Source of the DNA: Branchiostoma floridae
Taxonomy: Eukaryota > Chordata > Leptocardii > Amphioxiformes > Branchiostomatidae
Reading direction: 5' to 3'
DNA: 64,000 bases
Assembly (NCBI RefSeq): GCF_000003815.2
Contig: NC_049991.1
Location: 7,348,870-7,412,869 of the forward strand
Under the pieces are notes generated by a model. The model had not been told where the DNA came from. It searched no databases and saw nothing but the letters and a program-made list of their open reading frames with translations. Shown here piece after piece: positions 33,750 to 46,264 of the stretch. A program made the translations under genes and the position numbers. Within the stretch, counting starts at the first letter, position 1. Every line of letters starts with the position of its first letter.

Positions 33750-35985
33750 ATGTGGCTACTAGTATTCGCTGGATTTCTTTGGGTTGCTGGAGTCAACTGT
33801 ACCGCAACAGACAAAATCACACAACACATTCTGTCTGATGTTGTTGCTCTAGCATCGGAGTTAGAAGAACTGAAGGTGAGAAATACTACTATATATTATT
33901 TAGATAATAATACTGTTTGGTCAAGTTGGAAAACTTGAAAGACGTAGTTGGGGCGCACTCAAGTTGACAAACATATTACCACCACCACCCTTCATAAGTA
34001 CAAAAGACATAAACGTTAGCAAGATTATAAGCTGGAATACAAAATTGTAACGAAATATGATGACCATACTTGTTCCAAGGACGATATGCTTCGTAGACTG
34101 CATTCTTTTCTACTGTTCCATAAACACTGAATGTGAACTTAGACTTGGACTAATATATTTTGTATTTGAACTTGAATTTAATGAAATAAACTTTCCATGC
34201 AGTATTTCTGTGTAGTCCTGTAGACATATCGGTCAGAGAAGTCCAGCCTGTTCCGCTGTTTTGTCTCAGCAGTGAGTCTTTATGACCACACTGTATGTAG
34301 AGTATTTTTCAATGTTGCTATTGGAGAACAGACAGAGAGAGATAACATTTTTTCTTACCAATTTTTTTCTTTATCTATAGCAAGATGTGGCCTGGCTGAG
34401 AACGATGAGACACATTGAAGAGGAAAACGGTGGGTCCTCGTAATTTTTTTTACCTTCTTTTAGACAGCCGTTTCCCGACATTTGCTGCTACTTGCCGGTC
34501 ATGTTGAAAAAAAGTATTTCGTTTTATTAGGGCGAAGCGGTAGGCAATTGTCACCGAGAGTCAACAACACCGGACCCGTCTATACGACATACAACATCTG
34601 GGGAAGGAGACACTGCCCTACGTCTTCCGAGGAGATATACAGCGGTGAGATTAAACATGAGATTATAATTAGTTCATTAATGTTCACAAAAACACACATG
34701 CAGAAGCTCTTGAGCAGTAGAATCTGCTATATGTAGACAGGTGGTCACTATATACACAGGATTCTAAATTAGTGGCGGACTAGGGTCATGTAGTATAGCG
34801 AGAACAATATACTATTCTCCTAGCATTTTAACTTTGATATAAACGGGCGTTGTTGGTGCTCACGTCTGAGATAAAGGAAGCTAGACCTTCATTCAAAGCT
34901 TTACAAAATTTGCTATGACTTGCAATCTAACATGCACCTAATTCTTAGTTTTTTTTACTACCGTATGAAAATATGGACGACTCATAGATACATTGAAGGG
35001 CATCCAGTGCATAAAATCGAAATCAAACACTTCATTCATGTTATCATATCAAGTAACGTCTTCATTCAATAAAGCCTTCAAATCCAACTAGTTTGCATTC
35101 CTACATTTCCCAAAAGCTCAATTGCTGATAGGAGAATTTGGGCCAATTGTAACTTTGAGCAAAGAGGTTGCAGTTCCTTAGCAGTAACTCTAACATTAGC
35201 CGCTTGATAACACTTTGAATACGGTACGTTGATGAAATAAAATGTACGCGAAACAAATGAAACAGTATTGTGTTATGATGATAATACTGACTATATGTGT
35301 CTACATTTTAATTCAAAGTGTTCGAATATTTTTTTATATCGCAACTGCATATCAATGGTTGTAACCCTATGTAACAAACCTACCATTTGCAAGCTTCATG
35401 GTGACATATTCAAGTTTTTACCGAACAACACATAATATGTGTCTCAGTAGTAACTGCTGAAAAAGTAAACACAATGATATTGTTTATGTAGGAGTTGCAG
35501 GAGGCGAATACTACTCCCATACCGGAGGAGCCTCCGATTTCCAGTGCTTGCCAATGGACCCTATCTACGCACGGACAGCACCCAATGAGCAGAGCACCAG
35601 GGGACTGATGTACCCGGTACAGTACATGGGGAGCTGGCCTAACAACGCCGCCTACACCGCTTCTGTCAATCACGACGTTCCCTGCGCTGTGTGCCGGGCT
35701 CGCCGCTCAACCCACATCACTGTACCAGCCCGTAACGTCTGTCCTAGCGGGTGGACGCTAGAGTACAAAGGTTTCCTTTTGGCAGCGTATCAACACAGTT
35801 CGAGTTACGATCGTTCACAGTATATCTGTGTTGACGAGCTATTTGAGACAGTTCCTTCGACAGGATCCAGTGTATATGCAGCCCAGCTTTTCCCTGCAGA
35901 GGGCAAATGCACCTCAGGCGGCGGGCTGCCATGTTCACCTTACATTGAGGGGTATGAGCTTACCTGTGCCGTCTGTAGCATCTAG
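33750..35985 (+). CDS. Secreted short-chain collagen C4-like protein B
   Basis: Four exons: 33750-33875, 34381-34429, 34531-34644, 35492-35985; 260 aa. The signal peptide is MWLLVFAGFLWVAG... It is followed by a heptad-like helix (SDVVALASELEELKQDV) that could trimerise. Exon 3 carries TTYNIWGRRHCP. Exon 4 carries the C4-like domain: GGASDFQCLP, VPCAVCRAR, NVCPSGW, LEYKGFLL, YICVDE, GGGLPC and ELTCAVCSI. Exon number and phases (0,1,1) equal those of genes A, C and D, so the four arose by duplication. It is transcribed away from A and towards C. Confidence 0.85.
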
Positions 35986-36017
35986 GTATTTCTCTAAGTC
36001 ACACCGTGGCGGGGATC

Positions 36018-36023
36018 AATAAA
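36018..36023 (+). promoter_or_regulatory. Polyadenylation signal AATAAA, C4-like gene B
   Basis: Canonical hexamer 32 bases past the stop codon. Confidence 0.65.
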
Positions 36024-36297
36024 GATACAAGCACGACTGTACCCCTCAAACTTGTGTCTATCTCTTCAATGTGTAACTGTCTATTTAGCGAAAGCACACA
36101 TTCACAAAGGTTCATACGCTTCCACAAAAATGTACTCTCCAAGCAGAGGTTGTTTGGGGAGAATTGTGACATTCTTATCATATGCCGCCTGAAGCGTGGG
36201 AAAACGCGTTATGCAATGAGAAGGTCACAGCTTCCCCATCAACGTCTGTTTAATTTAAAGAGAGCAAAAATAAATGTTCCAAAATATGACTTGAAAT

Positions 36298-36444
36298 GCC
36301 CTAAATCAAAATGAAGGGCCGACTAGTAAATAAGTAAGCAATACCTTTTTAGGACATGCACAAAAATGTGCATGCCCTAAATCAAAATGAAGGGTCGACT
36401 AGTAAATAAGTAAGCAATACCTTTTTAGGACATGCACAAAAATG
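36298..36444. repeat. 76-bp tandem duplication
   Basis: Two nearly identical copies (36298-36373 and 36374-36444) begin GCCCTAAATCAAAATGAAGG. The unit ends in a small ACATGCAC...GTGCATG hairpin at the junction. Confidence 0.9.
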
Positions 36445-36683
36445 TTTTTCTTGACTTTAACTGTTTTGCCTCAGTTTCTTATTCTATATTATTGAATCAT
36501 CCTTGATATCATTAGGAAACTCAACATCTCTCTAATTATGTATTAAGCGTAAAAGACACAGATTTGGTTCGTGACAGAGAGGTATAGTAAAAAGCATCGC
36601 GCTGTTTTAGTTACGTTTACATGTCCTAGACAGGGAAAAAGAAATACCAAATGATAAGACATCACTGGTTTGGTCAACATCCT

Positions 36684-36689
36684 TTTATT
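36684..36689 (-). promoter_or_regulatory. Polyadenylation signal AATAAA, C4-like gene C
   Basis: TTTATT on the plus strand, 37 bases past the stop of gene C. Confidence 0.6.
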
Positions 36690-36726
36690 CTTCTTGCCAC
36701 TTTTCAATTGATACCTCCGACGACAT

Positions 36727-38302
36727 TTATATTGAACAAACAGAGCACGTTAGCTCATTCCCTTCGACATACGGGCCACAAGGAATACCACCCCCGTTGG
36801 TACATCGTCCTTCGACGGGGTATAGGAGGGCTCCATTTTGGTCGGGACTTGTTCCAGGTACGAACTCGGCGTCCTTTTTGACACAGATGAATTCATTTCT
36901 GGCCTGGTTGCTGTAGGCTGCAGACATGAGGTACCCGACGTACTCCGTTGTCCAACCGGTAGGACAGGACTCCTTCGCCGGCAGCATCATGCTGGTGCCC
37001 CGCGGGATGAGACAGACTGCGCACGGTGGATCTTGTTGGTTAAGAGACGATAATGGAGGGAAGTCGCTGGTCTCGTATTCCGCGCCGTAAAGATACGCCC
37101 GGTCAGACTGTGAGCTGGGTTGTGCGTCCTGGTAGATAGGCGTCATGGGCATGCACCAGAGATTAGTGCCGCTACCGTAATAGCTGTAATAAGCGCCACC
37201 GACAACGCCTGTAAACAATTGTAAACAATTGACCTTTGACGTCAGATTGTCGATTAGTGGATAGAGAAAAGCGTGAACGGGTTCGATTTATTCGTTTTGC
37301 CCAGTCACACTTTCACAAAATATCTTGTAGACTTATTCCCCTCTCTTGGACTTTTTGAATACATTTCTTCACTGTTCTTGTTTTCATGAATATAAATAAA
37401 CAATTTAGATAAGTTGTTTTGTTGAAAAGTACCTAAGACATGTTTCTGAGACAAAAGATCATAACCTTTCTTTCCCGTCTTCAATTTTTAAGTACCAAGC
37501 GGTAATTCATAATGGCATTTTAGGTAAGCGACATGAAGAATTACTATATAGGCTTCATAATGAATCAGTAAAGACAATGTCGTTGTATTACCGTCATAGA
37601 CGAGGGAACCATCTCCAGGGCATGACTTGCTTCCCCAGTGAACATAGGTGGTGACGACTCCACCGGAAGACGCAAGTACGGCATTCCTCTTCCTCATCTG
37701 TCGAGCATCTTTAAAAACCAACAAAAATCGATTATTATTACCAAGTACATAAATACAATGATCTTATTTGTAACTTTAGGCTAGTACATGTATGCACATG
37801 TATGTTACCTAATAACATAACGCAGAAAATTGACAGACAAAGAACTGTATGAACTTGATATTGTTATAATTTGAATGATGTCAAAAGGGTTTGCACCTTC
37901 GTCTTCTTGAATGTCGCCAGTTTGCAGCTTCTTTAACTCCATCTAAGGAAATGACAAATTTGATACTATTTTAGACTTTATTTTCCCTCGTAAGCCGCTA
38001 ATAATCTACAGTAACATTCTCCATACGTAGTTGTCACGGATGACAAGCGATAGCATAATAAAAGATAGAACCTGGCCCCTAACTTAAGTTCTCCATGACC
38101 AGAAAAGAATAGAAAGTTAAAAACATTGCACGAGATGCCTTACCTCTGTTTTCTCCACTTCGTCCACCAGTTGGTTGGTATAGGAGACTAGATCCGCCAG
38201 GTTCATGTGACTGACCACAGGAGATATATCAAGTTCTCCAGAATGTGCACATGATGATGTCACTGCGATACAGAAGACCAGAAGAAATACCCGAAACGGC
38301 AT
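36727..38302 (-). CDS. Secreted short-chain collagen C4-like protein C
   Basis: Four exons 5'->3': 38302-38144, 37942-37897, 37708-37592, 37208-36727 (stop TAA); 267 aa. The signal peptide begins MPFRVFLLVFCIAV. A helical, Leu/Val-spaced segment (SYTNQLVDEVEKTEMELKKL) could form a coiled coil. Then come TTYVHWGSKSCP and the domain with LWCMP, PPCAVCLIP, ESCPTGW, EYVGYLM, FICV, NGGGIPCGPY and ELTCSVC. The single change of WGR to WGS sets it apart from B and D. It converges with B and diverges from D, with 379 bp between the C and D start codons. Confidence 0.85.
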
Positions 38303-38681
38303 CTTTCTTTCTAGTATACTACAAGACTCACGATTATTCCAAGATGTTTAGCATGAGGGACATGGAAGTGGGACGCCGCAAGACTTAGATAAGTCTTTTT
38401 GCGCAGGTTCGAACAATGTGTCAACACTGTGAGCGTATTGACCATTGAAGTGTTTCCATTGCAAGCCAACGGAAACTTCTTATCTACCTGGCACCCGATG
38501 GGAAGTCCACAGACGCTTTGTACAAACAGCGTACACACTCAATCCATATAGACTGTATAACTTGATATATACATATATTATTAACTAGATAAGCGTCCAG
38601 CAGGTGTTGGTGCCTAAGCAAAAACAAAGAATTTCACATTTCTTGCAGTTCTTGTTAGTTTCAAGAGGAAAAGAATTCAGT

Positions 38682-40448
38682 ATGACTGTCAAGCGGTCAC
38701 TAATAGCAATCTTTGTTGTTACGTTTTCTTTTGTCGGGGCGACATTTGAAGAGGAGGCTGACAACCTTCCACCAGACCTGCCGACGGTACGTAAAATTTC
38801 AACAAATATGTATCTTTGAATAATTCCAAATTGCCCGTTCTACCTGTCCATAGTTGATGGTGACGATGTTAACCAGACATACAGTGTATGAGGACAAAAC
38901 TACAAAACAGGGTGGACTTACAGCTTGCTTGCTTTTTCTAGGAACCTGAATGGCACGACGTAATTCCACTCGGTCAAGATGTCGAAGATCCTGCTTGGCA
39001 GAGTGACCAAGGTACTAAACAGTCTGTAAAATCTATTTTTAATAGAACGTAACGTACATAATGGCAAATTTCAACGTATTTCGGCGTTACTCTTATTCAT
39101 TAAGCCCCTTCTGGCACCGCGCTCTCACTGCGACCTAAAACGGATGTATGTAATCTTCGATTTCATACTGGGTATATCATTAAAAAAAGCAAAAATGTGA
39201 CTGAAAAGACATTCAACGATTGATCGATTCGTCGATTGATCTGTCAAATATTAGGTCGTAGAGAGAACGCGACGACAGCGTAAAGGAGGATAATAATTAT
39301 AATGATAGTCATTTGTATTTTTTCGTCAGTGTCCATCGAATCAGTTTGCCTTGAAACTCGTTAAGATATAATATTGACCCTTCAACATTGCTGAGATATT
39401 ACTTACGTCTATTATCCTCTAAGCGTCAGTTGTTTTGCACTATAACAGACATATTGCCCGGCAGAGAGCGCGTAGTTCGACAGCATTCAGGCACGGTATC
39501 TACCACCTACACCCGGTGGGGGCGGAAGGTCTGTCCAAACGGAGCAGAGCTGGTATATGATGGTAAGTATACTATAATAATGAAAAAGGATGCCTACGTG
39601 CCATACTATAATATGGATAGATAGATAGACATACATATACATATACAAGACACAATGTTTCCTACAGCTACAAGATATTGTCACTTAATTAAAGGCTTTT
39701 CAATACCAGTACGGAAGACCAATTACTTTCATACACACCAGCCCTAAAGTTTACATCATCTAGTTCACAGTTGGCGATATAGTCTTGTGCAGAGTCTTGT
39801 GCAGCGTTGGTTGCGCAAGACCGCAACGGAGGTTAGCTAATTAATACGCATGCGCTTTATTCTCCATCTTTACTGGAAATAACGAAATATCGCATTGTCG
39901 TAGTTATTTGAATGTCTGATTCCAAATGATGTCATGTAGGCGTGATGGCTGGGTCAGGGCACACGAAGAGCGGCGGTGGAGCAGACTACCTCTGTCTTCC
40001 CATCGTCCCACAGTACGGCAGCACAGTCGCAGGATCTCAAAGCAACAGAGACCACCTGTACGGGGTAGAGTATGAGACAAGCGACTTCGACCCCGCCTTC
40101 CGTGACGTAAATCAGCACGATGCCCCCTGTGCCGTGTGTAGGGTAGTCAACAGGGGGTCTAGCCTTATGATCCCAGGGTGGAATAGCTGTCCCCCCGGGT
40201 GGGTAAGGGAATATTCTGGGTATCTAATGTCTGCCCAGTTATACACACATACCTATTCCTCCAGCAGTCATCACCGTACCCAGCACATATGTGTAGACGA
40301 GCAGCCAGAAACAGTGTACTGGACTAGTAGTAGCCAGGACGGTGCACTGCTCTACTTTGTAGAAGCACGGTGTACCGCCGGCGGAGGAATCCCATGCGGC
40401 CCGTACGAAGACGGCAATGAGCTGACATGTGCGGTCTGTACAGTCTAA
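38682..40448 (+). CDS. Secreted short-chain collagen C4-like protein D
   Basis: Four exons: 38682-38786, 38942-39011, 39449-39562, 39940-40448; 265 aa. The ATG at 38682 gives the signal peptide MTVKRSLIAIFVVTF; an in-frame ATG further upstream (38604) would bury it. The acidic linker (EEEADN, QDVEDPAWQ) lacks the heptads of B and C. Exon 3 carries TTYTRWGRKVCP. Exon 4 carries GGGADYLCLP, APCAVCRV, NSCPPGW, EYSGYLM, HICVDE, GGGIPCGPY and ELTCAVC. Phases match the other family members. Confidence 0.85.
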
Positions 40449-40451
40449 CAC

Positions 40452-40457
40452 AATAAA
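40452..40457 (+). promoter_or_regulatory. Polyadenylation signal AATAAA, C4-like gene D
   Basis: Canonical hexamer directly after the stop codon (TAACACAATAAAAG), which implies an unusually short 3' UTR unless a later site is used. Confidence 0.5.
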
Positions 40458-40596
40458 AGTCAATGATTCCGATGGTTTCAACAAGGAAATCTTGTCGACT
40501 CTTCGTTTGACTCGTGTCTTTATCACTGTCCTTTGGCACAATGCTTTATTCAAATATACAATGTACAGTTTGTATCTCTGACGGTTTTTCTAAATC

Positions 40597-40846
40597 NNNN
40601 NNNNNNNNNNNNNNNNNNNNNNNNNNNNNNNNNNNNNNNNNNNNNNNNNNNNNNNNNNNNNNNNNNNNNNNNNNNNNNNNNNNNNNNNNNNNNNNNNNNN
40701 NNNNNNNNNNNNNNNNNNNNNNNNNNNNNNNNNNNNNNNNNNNNNNNNNNNNNNNNNNNNNNNNNNNNNNNNNNNNNNNNNNNNNNNNNNNNNNNNNNNN
40801 NNNNNNNNNNNNNNNNNNNNNNNNNNNNNNNNNNNNNNNNNNNNNN
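40597..40846. other. Assembly gap (run of N)
   Basis: Exactly 250 unknown bases. A round number suggests an estimated gap, so distance and content here are unreliable. It falls between C4-like gene D and the orphan exons. Confidence 1.
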
Positions 40847-41257
40847 TTCAAAAAAATGCAGCATTTGGTGTATGTGCTGTGCCCATATCAAAAGTTACCA
40901 TTAAAAAGTTGTCGAAATTCCTGAATTCTGCCCAAAACCGTATCAATAAGAGTTGTAGAGCAAACTATTGTTACATATTATCCATATATCAAGTAGTTAG
41001 AATTTATCAAGTTAACACTATTGCTAATGTGGTGATCCTCATAAGTTAAAATCTATTCCATTTAACCTATCCAATGTAATCGCCCGAGAGCTGTTTTAAA
41101 ACAAGATCCAACTATATATGTTTGTCATTACTTTGTGGTCCGTGAAAGGCGGTAAAAGTGGTTTGTGAGAAGTCATGATAATCCACTGATTTTGCTACGA
41201 GATGTTTACATTGCCGACTTACGATGCAAAGGCAGCGTAGCCAGCCTTGATGGCCTG

Positions 41258-41337
41258 GTGTTGACATGGCGTATCTACTGCCGCTGTAAAAGTAAATTGG
41301 ATTTACCTTAGCGGCAGTAGATACGCAAAGTCAACAC
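41258..41337. repeat. Inverted repeat (hairpin)
   Basis: Arms 41258-41285 and 41310-41337 share GTGTTGAC...GCGTATCTACTGCCGCT in inverted orientation at about 25 of 28 bases, with an AT-rich loop. It is probably a MITE remnant. No target duplication was recognised. Confidence 0.8.
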
Positions 41338-41849
41338 TTTCAGACACCATAGGTCAAGTCGGCACCACAGTATGTCCCAGTATCTTTAATTAAACAAACA
41401 TTGGGTACATTCTTTGATACCATCGAGGAGAACATGTGCAAAGACTGGTCCCATTTTCCCACAGATTACGCCATTGTTTCGACCTGTTAAAGTCACTGTG
41501 TATAGTACTATAATACTCAATTAGCACGTTGCAACGATTTGGATTGTAACCAATCTGTCTTATACGACGAAGACCTAGAAAAGAAAACTCTTAATAAAAT
41601 CACATTAGTTACACATTTAGCCAGTATGCACAACTGACGTTTTGTTCAACCTTGTTACATTAAATGCCTTTAAAATTGAAATGTTTGACAAAGTGTCGTC
41701 ATACCTGTTACGTGTGTATAGCTTATAACATTATAAAGACCTTACAGAACAGCATGCGCAGAAGCCACCATCTGAAAGGTGTCGTTTTTTGCATGTCGGA
41801 CGTCATCAACATGAATGAATGTATGGCGTATAAGTTGTGAGAAAAAACG

Positions 41850-42987
41850 ATGATGATTTGGGTGATGCTATTCTTTTTCGCAGCAGTGGGCGCTGTTGAA
41901 GGACATCTTGGCAAGGTAGCATGTCGTTCCTAACATTTCAAGCGGTCTTCGGCAAAAAATACAGGTGTAAAGACAATTTGCTAAATGGACTGGAATACCG
42001 CCGGACACCATTTCACTGGACGATACTATAGTATCTGGCTATGTATGCAGAAGAGGAAAGAAAGTACAGTATTGTTCAGTTACGTTTCGCATTTTAAGCT
42101 AAACTGGCGAAACAAAGCTAGGAGATTGAAGTTGTTATGATTGTGGCATTATCTTGTCAATGATGCGTCCGCGTCTCCATTTTATTTATGATTACAGCAA
42201 TTGCCGGTCTTTCACCTACATCCTCCAGATCTTGGCGAAATGACAAAAAGCAATCAGCAAAAAAACGGTATGTATTCCAGTCTGTTTATCCGTCTAATCA
42301 ATTTATCTTGAACCTAATTGAATTTGCTACCATGTTGTAGTGGTAGTGCATTGTACCTTGTCTTCTTTACAACTGACAAGAATTCGTTCCTAACTATATG
42401 AGCGAAGCGGCACTTTCATTTCGTAGTTACCTGGTACTTTCATGGCAAATAATATCATGTATGATTTATAAGATTTACTACATTTGCGATTGATATTAGA
42501 AAGACTGTTTACGCCGCCGCTTTTAGGCAACATTTTCGATGAATTTTGTATTGAATTCCATTTTATTCGGTTTACACAAAGGACATGTTACTGTCACTGC
42601 AGTATTCCGGAAAGGAAATTACGTACTTATCCCTACATTGTCATATGACTGTACACATTGACCAGTGTGCATGAGTGATGTCCGGTTCTCTAGCGATATA
42701 TGGCAGAAAAACACCCAGCTCACCACAGCCACTTTTATAGCGTGTTAGCTCAAACCTTCTAATTCGAATAAGCGTTCAAATCAAATAAGGCACAGTTCTG
42801 CTGGATACCATAAGACAGCAACATGTAAAAAGTCTTAAGTGCATTTTTGTGAATTGGTTTTTTTAATGATCCCACACAGGTCCTCTAGATCACGGTGACA
42901 TCAACAAGACGCATTTCCATCCACCAGAATTCTTCATCGAATGGAGGAAGCAAATCTGTCCCTTGGAAGGCGAGCCTACTTTCAGAG
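41850..42987 (+). CDS. Orphan 5' exons of a C4-like gene (E), no C-terminal exon found
   Basis: Three exons fit: 41850-41915 (signal peptide MMIWVMLFFFAAVG...), 42198-42267 and 42880-42987, with phases 0 and 1, ending in phase 1. The third encodes FFIEWRKQICPLEGEPTFRG, which aligns with the WGRK-x-CP...E-x-x-Y-x-G exon 3 of genes A-D. No exon with the YLC(M/L)P...CAVC domain follows within the next 6 kb. Either the gene has lost its last exon, or these exons splice in phase to the HYR/sushi exons starting at 49374. All splice sites are canonical, so it does not look long dead. Confidence 0.55.
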
Positions 42988-43837
42988 GTAAGCTATTTTT
43001 CTGGGTCTATTAAGCAATTAAATGCAGAACACGAGGTTTGACATCCGAAAATTCTGCTGCAGTATGCATTGAAAGACACGAGGTCGCCCTTTATCGAACC
43101 TGACCTTTGTTTTCCCGACCCACCGGTACCCTTACCAACCTACCAAAGATCATGAGCATCTATCAATAGCTGCAAGAGTATATGAATTGGCTTGTGCATA
43201 TACAGACACATATACACACACAGATTCTAAGCGGTGTTTATGCCCCAACAGCTTATTCAATATTCCGTTGGATGTATTAAGGCTATTCTTTTTTGTTTCT
43301 TATAATCTGTCAAAATTGTTTGTGGAAATCAGTTCAGGCATAACTATCACATCTACGAGAAATCCCGACTTGAAAATCACTACAATTTCACATCTTAATA
43401 TTAGACAATGTCAAGGTCATTAACTGAAACTAGCATCAGATGTTTATGACCCAATCGATGTCATTTCAGCCTTATCTAGAAAAGTACATAGTTACGTATA
43501 CAAACAGCAAAGAATCAACAACAAGAAAAATATCTCATCTCGCAAATCAATGACATGTTTATGCAACTTGTTAATGGGGGTCACGAAGGTAACTTCAAGT
43601 ATTATATTGATTCTTTACACATTATCATATCATTTGATCTGAAAACGTTTGTGGCTATGGAAACTGTGGGAGGAATGACATGTTCAAATTTGCTTTTAGA
43701 TTTGGTTAAAGTTGCTTTGCAAAGTCCACGGCCTTTGTTTTGGAGACTTGGTTTTTCAGGACAATTTGCGTCTGCACCAGGAGGCAGAACAGTTTTATTT
43801 TCCTGTGGTTTCCCATATATTGTGATATGCTTCAGTC
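42988..43837. other. Non-coding stretch between orphan exons and the candidate HYR/sushi first exon
   Basis: I see no gene. A TA-rich ACACATATACACACACA tract lies at about 43205-43222. Confidence 0.4.
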
Positions 43838-43901
43838 ATGAGGGTGTTTTTCATCTTGGGAGTAGTTGCCGTCATATCATGCGTTTTTCTCAACCAAACA
43901 G
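43838..43901 (+). CDS. Candidate first (signal-peptide) exon of the HYR/sushi gene
   Basis: It encodes MRVFFILGVVAVISCVFLNQ followed by T and a split Gly codon, a good signal peptide, with a consensus donor (CAG|GTACGT). It ends in phase 1, matching the phase-1 start of the exon at 49374. The alternative first exons are those at 41850-42987. The overlapping 183-codon frame (43555-44106) is in another frame and has no family resemblance. Confidence 0.55.
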
Positions 43902-45794
43902 GTACGTGGCCGGGGATAGAGTTCATACACGTGCCTTGTTGTCAAGTTTTATATGCCATGTTGAAGCATATATGTTTCTACGATTACTGGTCAGATATCG
44001 TTTGGTTGTTCCCACAAGAGAGTCAAAGTTGCAACCTTGTAATTCTAAAGAGTTGATGCTTGCAATTGCTAGAGTGACGCTTGTTACCCTGCCTAGAGAA
44101 AATTGATTGCCATGAGAAATTCCCGAATGCTGATGTGTCATGAAAAGAAAAAATGCAAGATAATTGTGAAACCAAATTGAAATTTGTACAATGTGAAATG
44201 AGTATTCTTCCGGTACAACAAGCAAAATCACAAACATTGTATTCTATTCACATGCTGAGATTAGGGCCTTAGAACTGCGAAAACCAGGCAGAGGCCGGAA
44301 GATGGGGGTGGGCCAAATCGGCTAAAACTGTGTATGTGTGGTAGGTATGTGGAACTACAACAGCCAGTAAGTTAAAATCCTCCAGCTATTTTTCGTTATG
44401 GTGTTCTGGGACCCCCCTCAGAGACCCTCTAAAATCCAACAATTTATGGCTGAAAATTACTGAAGTTCTTCTGCTGTGTAGATGGATATCCTCATAAATC
44501 TGATAAAGGTACGAACATAAGTTTTGCATTTCCATGTAGTATGAGTTATAAAGTTTTACAGACCAGCAGAATTTTTATCACTGTAAATTTTAGTCATTTT
44601 TAAGGCCCATTAATCTATTACCTGGCGGATGGTTTTACTGTTGCTGGAGAGTACTTAGGTAGAGCGCCCGTGTTATTTTTCCGACTACTACTATATCTGC
44701 GCGATTCAACCTCTGCTTGGTGAGAGAGGAAAATCTACTTATTCAACAAGATTGGCAATAAAAAACATTATTGCAATGGCGACGATTGTCTTTTACGGGA
44801 GGCAAACATAAGACAAACAAAACCTGAAAAATAATTGAATGGATGTTCCTGATAATGAATTCTTCTTTTCCCTGTCAACAAGATACTCCTGTCATGCAAG
44901 TATTTTCCCTGTGGGTTCCGAGACAACATCTAGCTTGTCTTGGTAATTAAAAAGGGGTATGAAGGATATAGAGCAGTCTATATACAAGTACAAACTTGAT
45001 GTAGTTATGACCCCTTCCTAAAAATAAGCACATTAAATGTTATAATTGTGAAGGTAAGCATCTAAAACATTGTAACAGCCACACACTGTTTTAGAAAACA
45101 GGTACACATAAGGCATTCTCTGAGGATTGTAACCACAGAGATAGCAATCTTCTTTGGTTACAAACCGTCAGCTTGTCTGGACTATCTAGCTCTTGAGTGA
45201 TGTCTACCTCTTTCTCTTGTTACCAACTTTCTGCAGTGGTCTTTCTGTAATGTGACTGCCCCTCCTTTTTTGACTGGTACAACACTGTGTTTGTCTTTCT
45301 GAGTAAGAAGAAAATGTGTGTTTTTCTATACAACGCAAGGAAATGTGATGAATTGTGCTAATTACTACATATATACAACTTATCAAGTGCTCCATCTGAA
45401 CACCTGTGGCTGACTGTCCATTATCTACATGTAGGACAAATGCCTGGGGGAGCTTGCATGACCCAAATTCCTGCCATTAGAATTCCTCCGGACTAACTTT
45501 TCACATTGCAAACATGCCTGTGGACTGACTTTCCTGTGGAAAAATGCCTGTGCAATTCCTAGAATTTTTGCAGACTGAACACATTAATATACCATTTGGC
45601 TTGCCCCTGAGGCGTCGCCAAAAACAATCGTCATCTAATTCGGCCATACATAACGCGAGGCGTGAGAGGGGGGGTCTTTATGGGGATTTTTCGGGTTTGG
45701 GGCTACAGTAAATCCGGTGATTACATTACTATATGGGATTAGTCATGGCAAATGCTTGTGTATTTGTTTGCAACCCATGCATAGCTGTAAAAAA

Positions 45795-45885
45795 TATCAT
45801 GATTGATTGGCAATATCAATTTGGGCTTCATATGGGCTTTAAGGGATACTATAATAGAATATCCTGATTTCACACTCTTTTTATT
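45795..45885. repeat. Left copy of a second inverted repeat pair
   Basis: GATTGATTGGCAATAT, TTGGGCTTCATATGG and GGGATACTATAA recur inverted at 47258-47375. Confidence 0.65.
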
Positions 45886-46196
45886 GTTACATTCTAACTG
45901 GATTTAATCGGTACCTTCCTAAATAACTTCGTACATACCAACAATGTCGAGCACAACGAGAAAGCTCTACATGGGGGTTACCAGGACCCCACAAATGTGA
46001 TACCATTTGATAGAAAGGGCACATGGGTGCAGATATAATTCATAAATATTGAAAATCATACAAGACCACAACAAAGGTCAAGATTAACGCTTTTGGGATG
46101 GATACGTGTACATAGTACTTTTTAAAAATCAATTACGGTATATAGTATAGGTACTGCTATAGACAAACAGCATTATATCAATGGTTTGTTGTTTTG

Positions 46197-46264
46197 TTTG
46201 GAGACTACTTCGAACTGGGCACCTACACAAACCCCTACCCTGCAAGGGACTACTCTAGAAACAT
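46197..46264 (+). pseudogene. Stray copy of part of an HYR exon (51174-51241)
   Basis: 68 bp match the HYR1 exon of the downstream gene at 65 of 68 positions. The copy stays open and reads FGDYFELGTYTNPYPARDYS. It has no splice signals of its own and stops exactly where the right arm of the inverted-repeat element begins. Confidence 0.9.

Noticed and set aside
30380-40448. True fibrillar or basement-membrane collagen genes
   Set aside because: No Gly-X-Y triplet runs occur in any exon; only the C4-like globular domain is present.
40514-40924. Long open frames across the N run
   Set aside because: They are artefacts of unknown bases read as open codons.
43555-44106. 183-codon open frame
   Set aside because: It overlaps the candidate signal-peptide exon in another frame, has no recognisable domain and shows no splice support.
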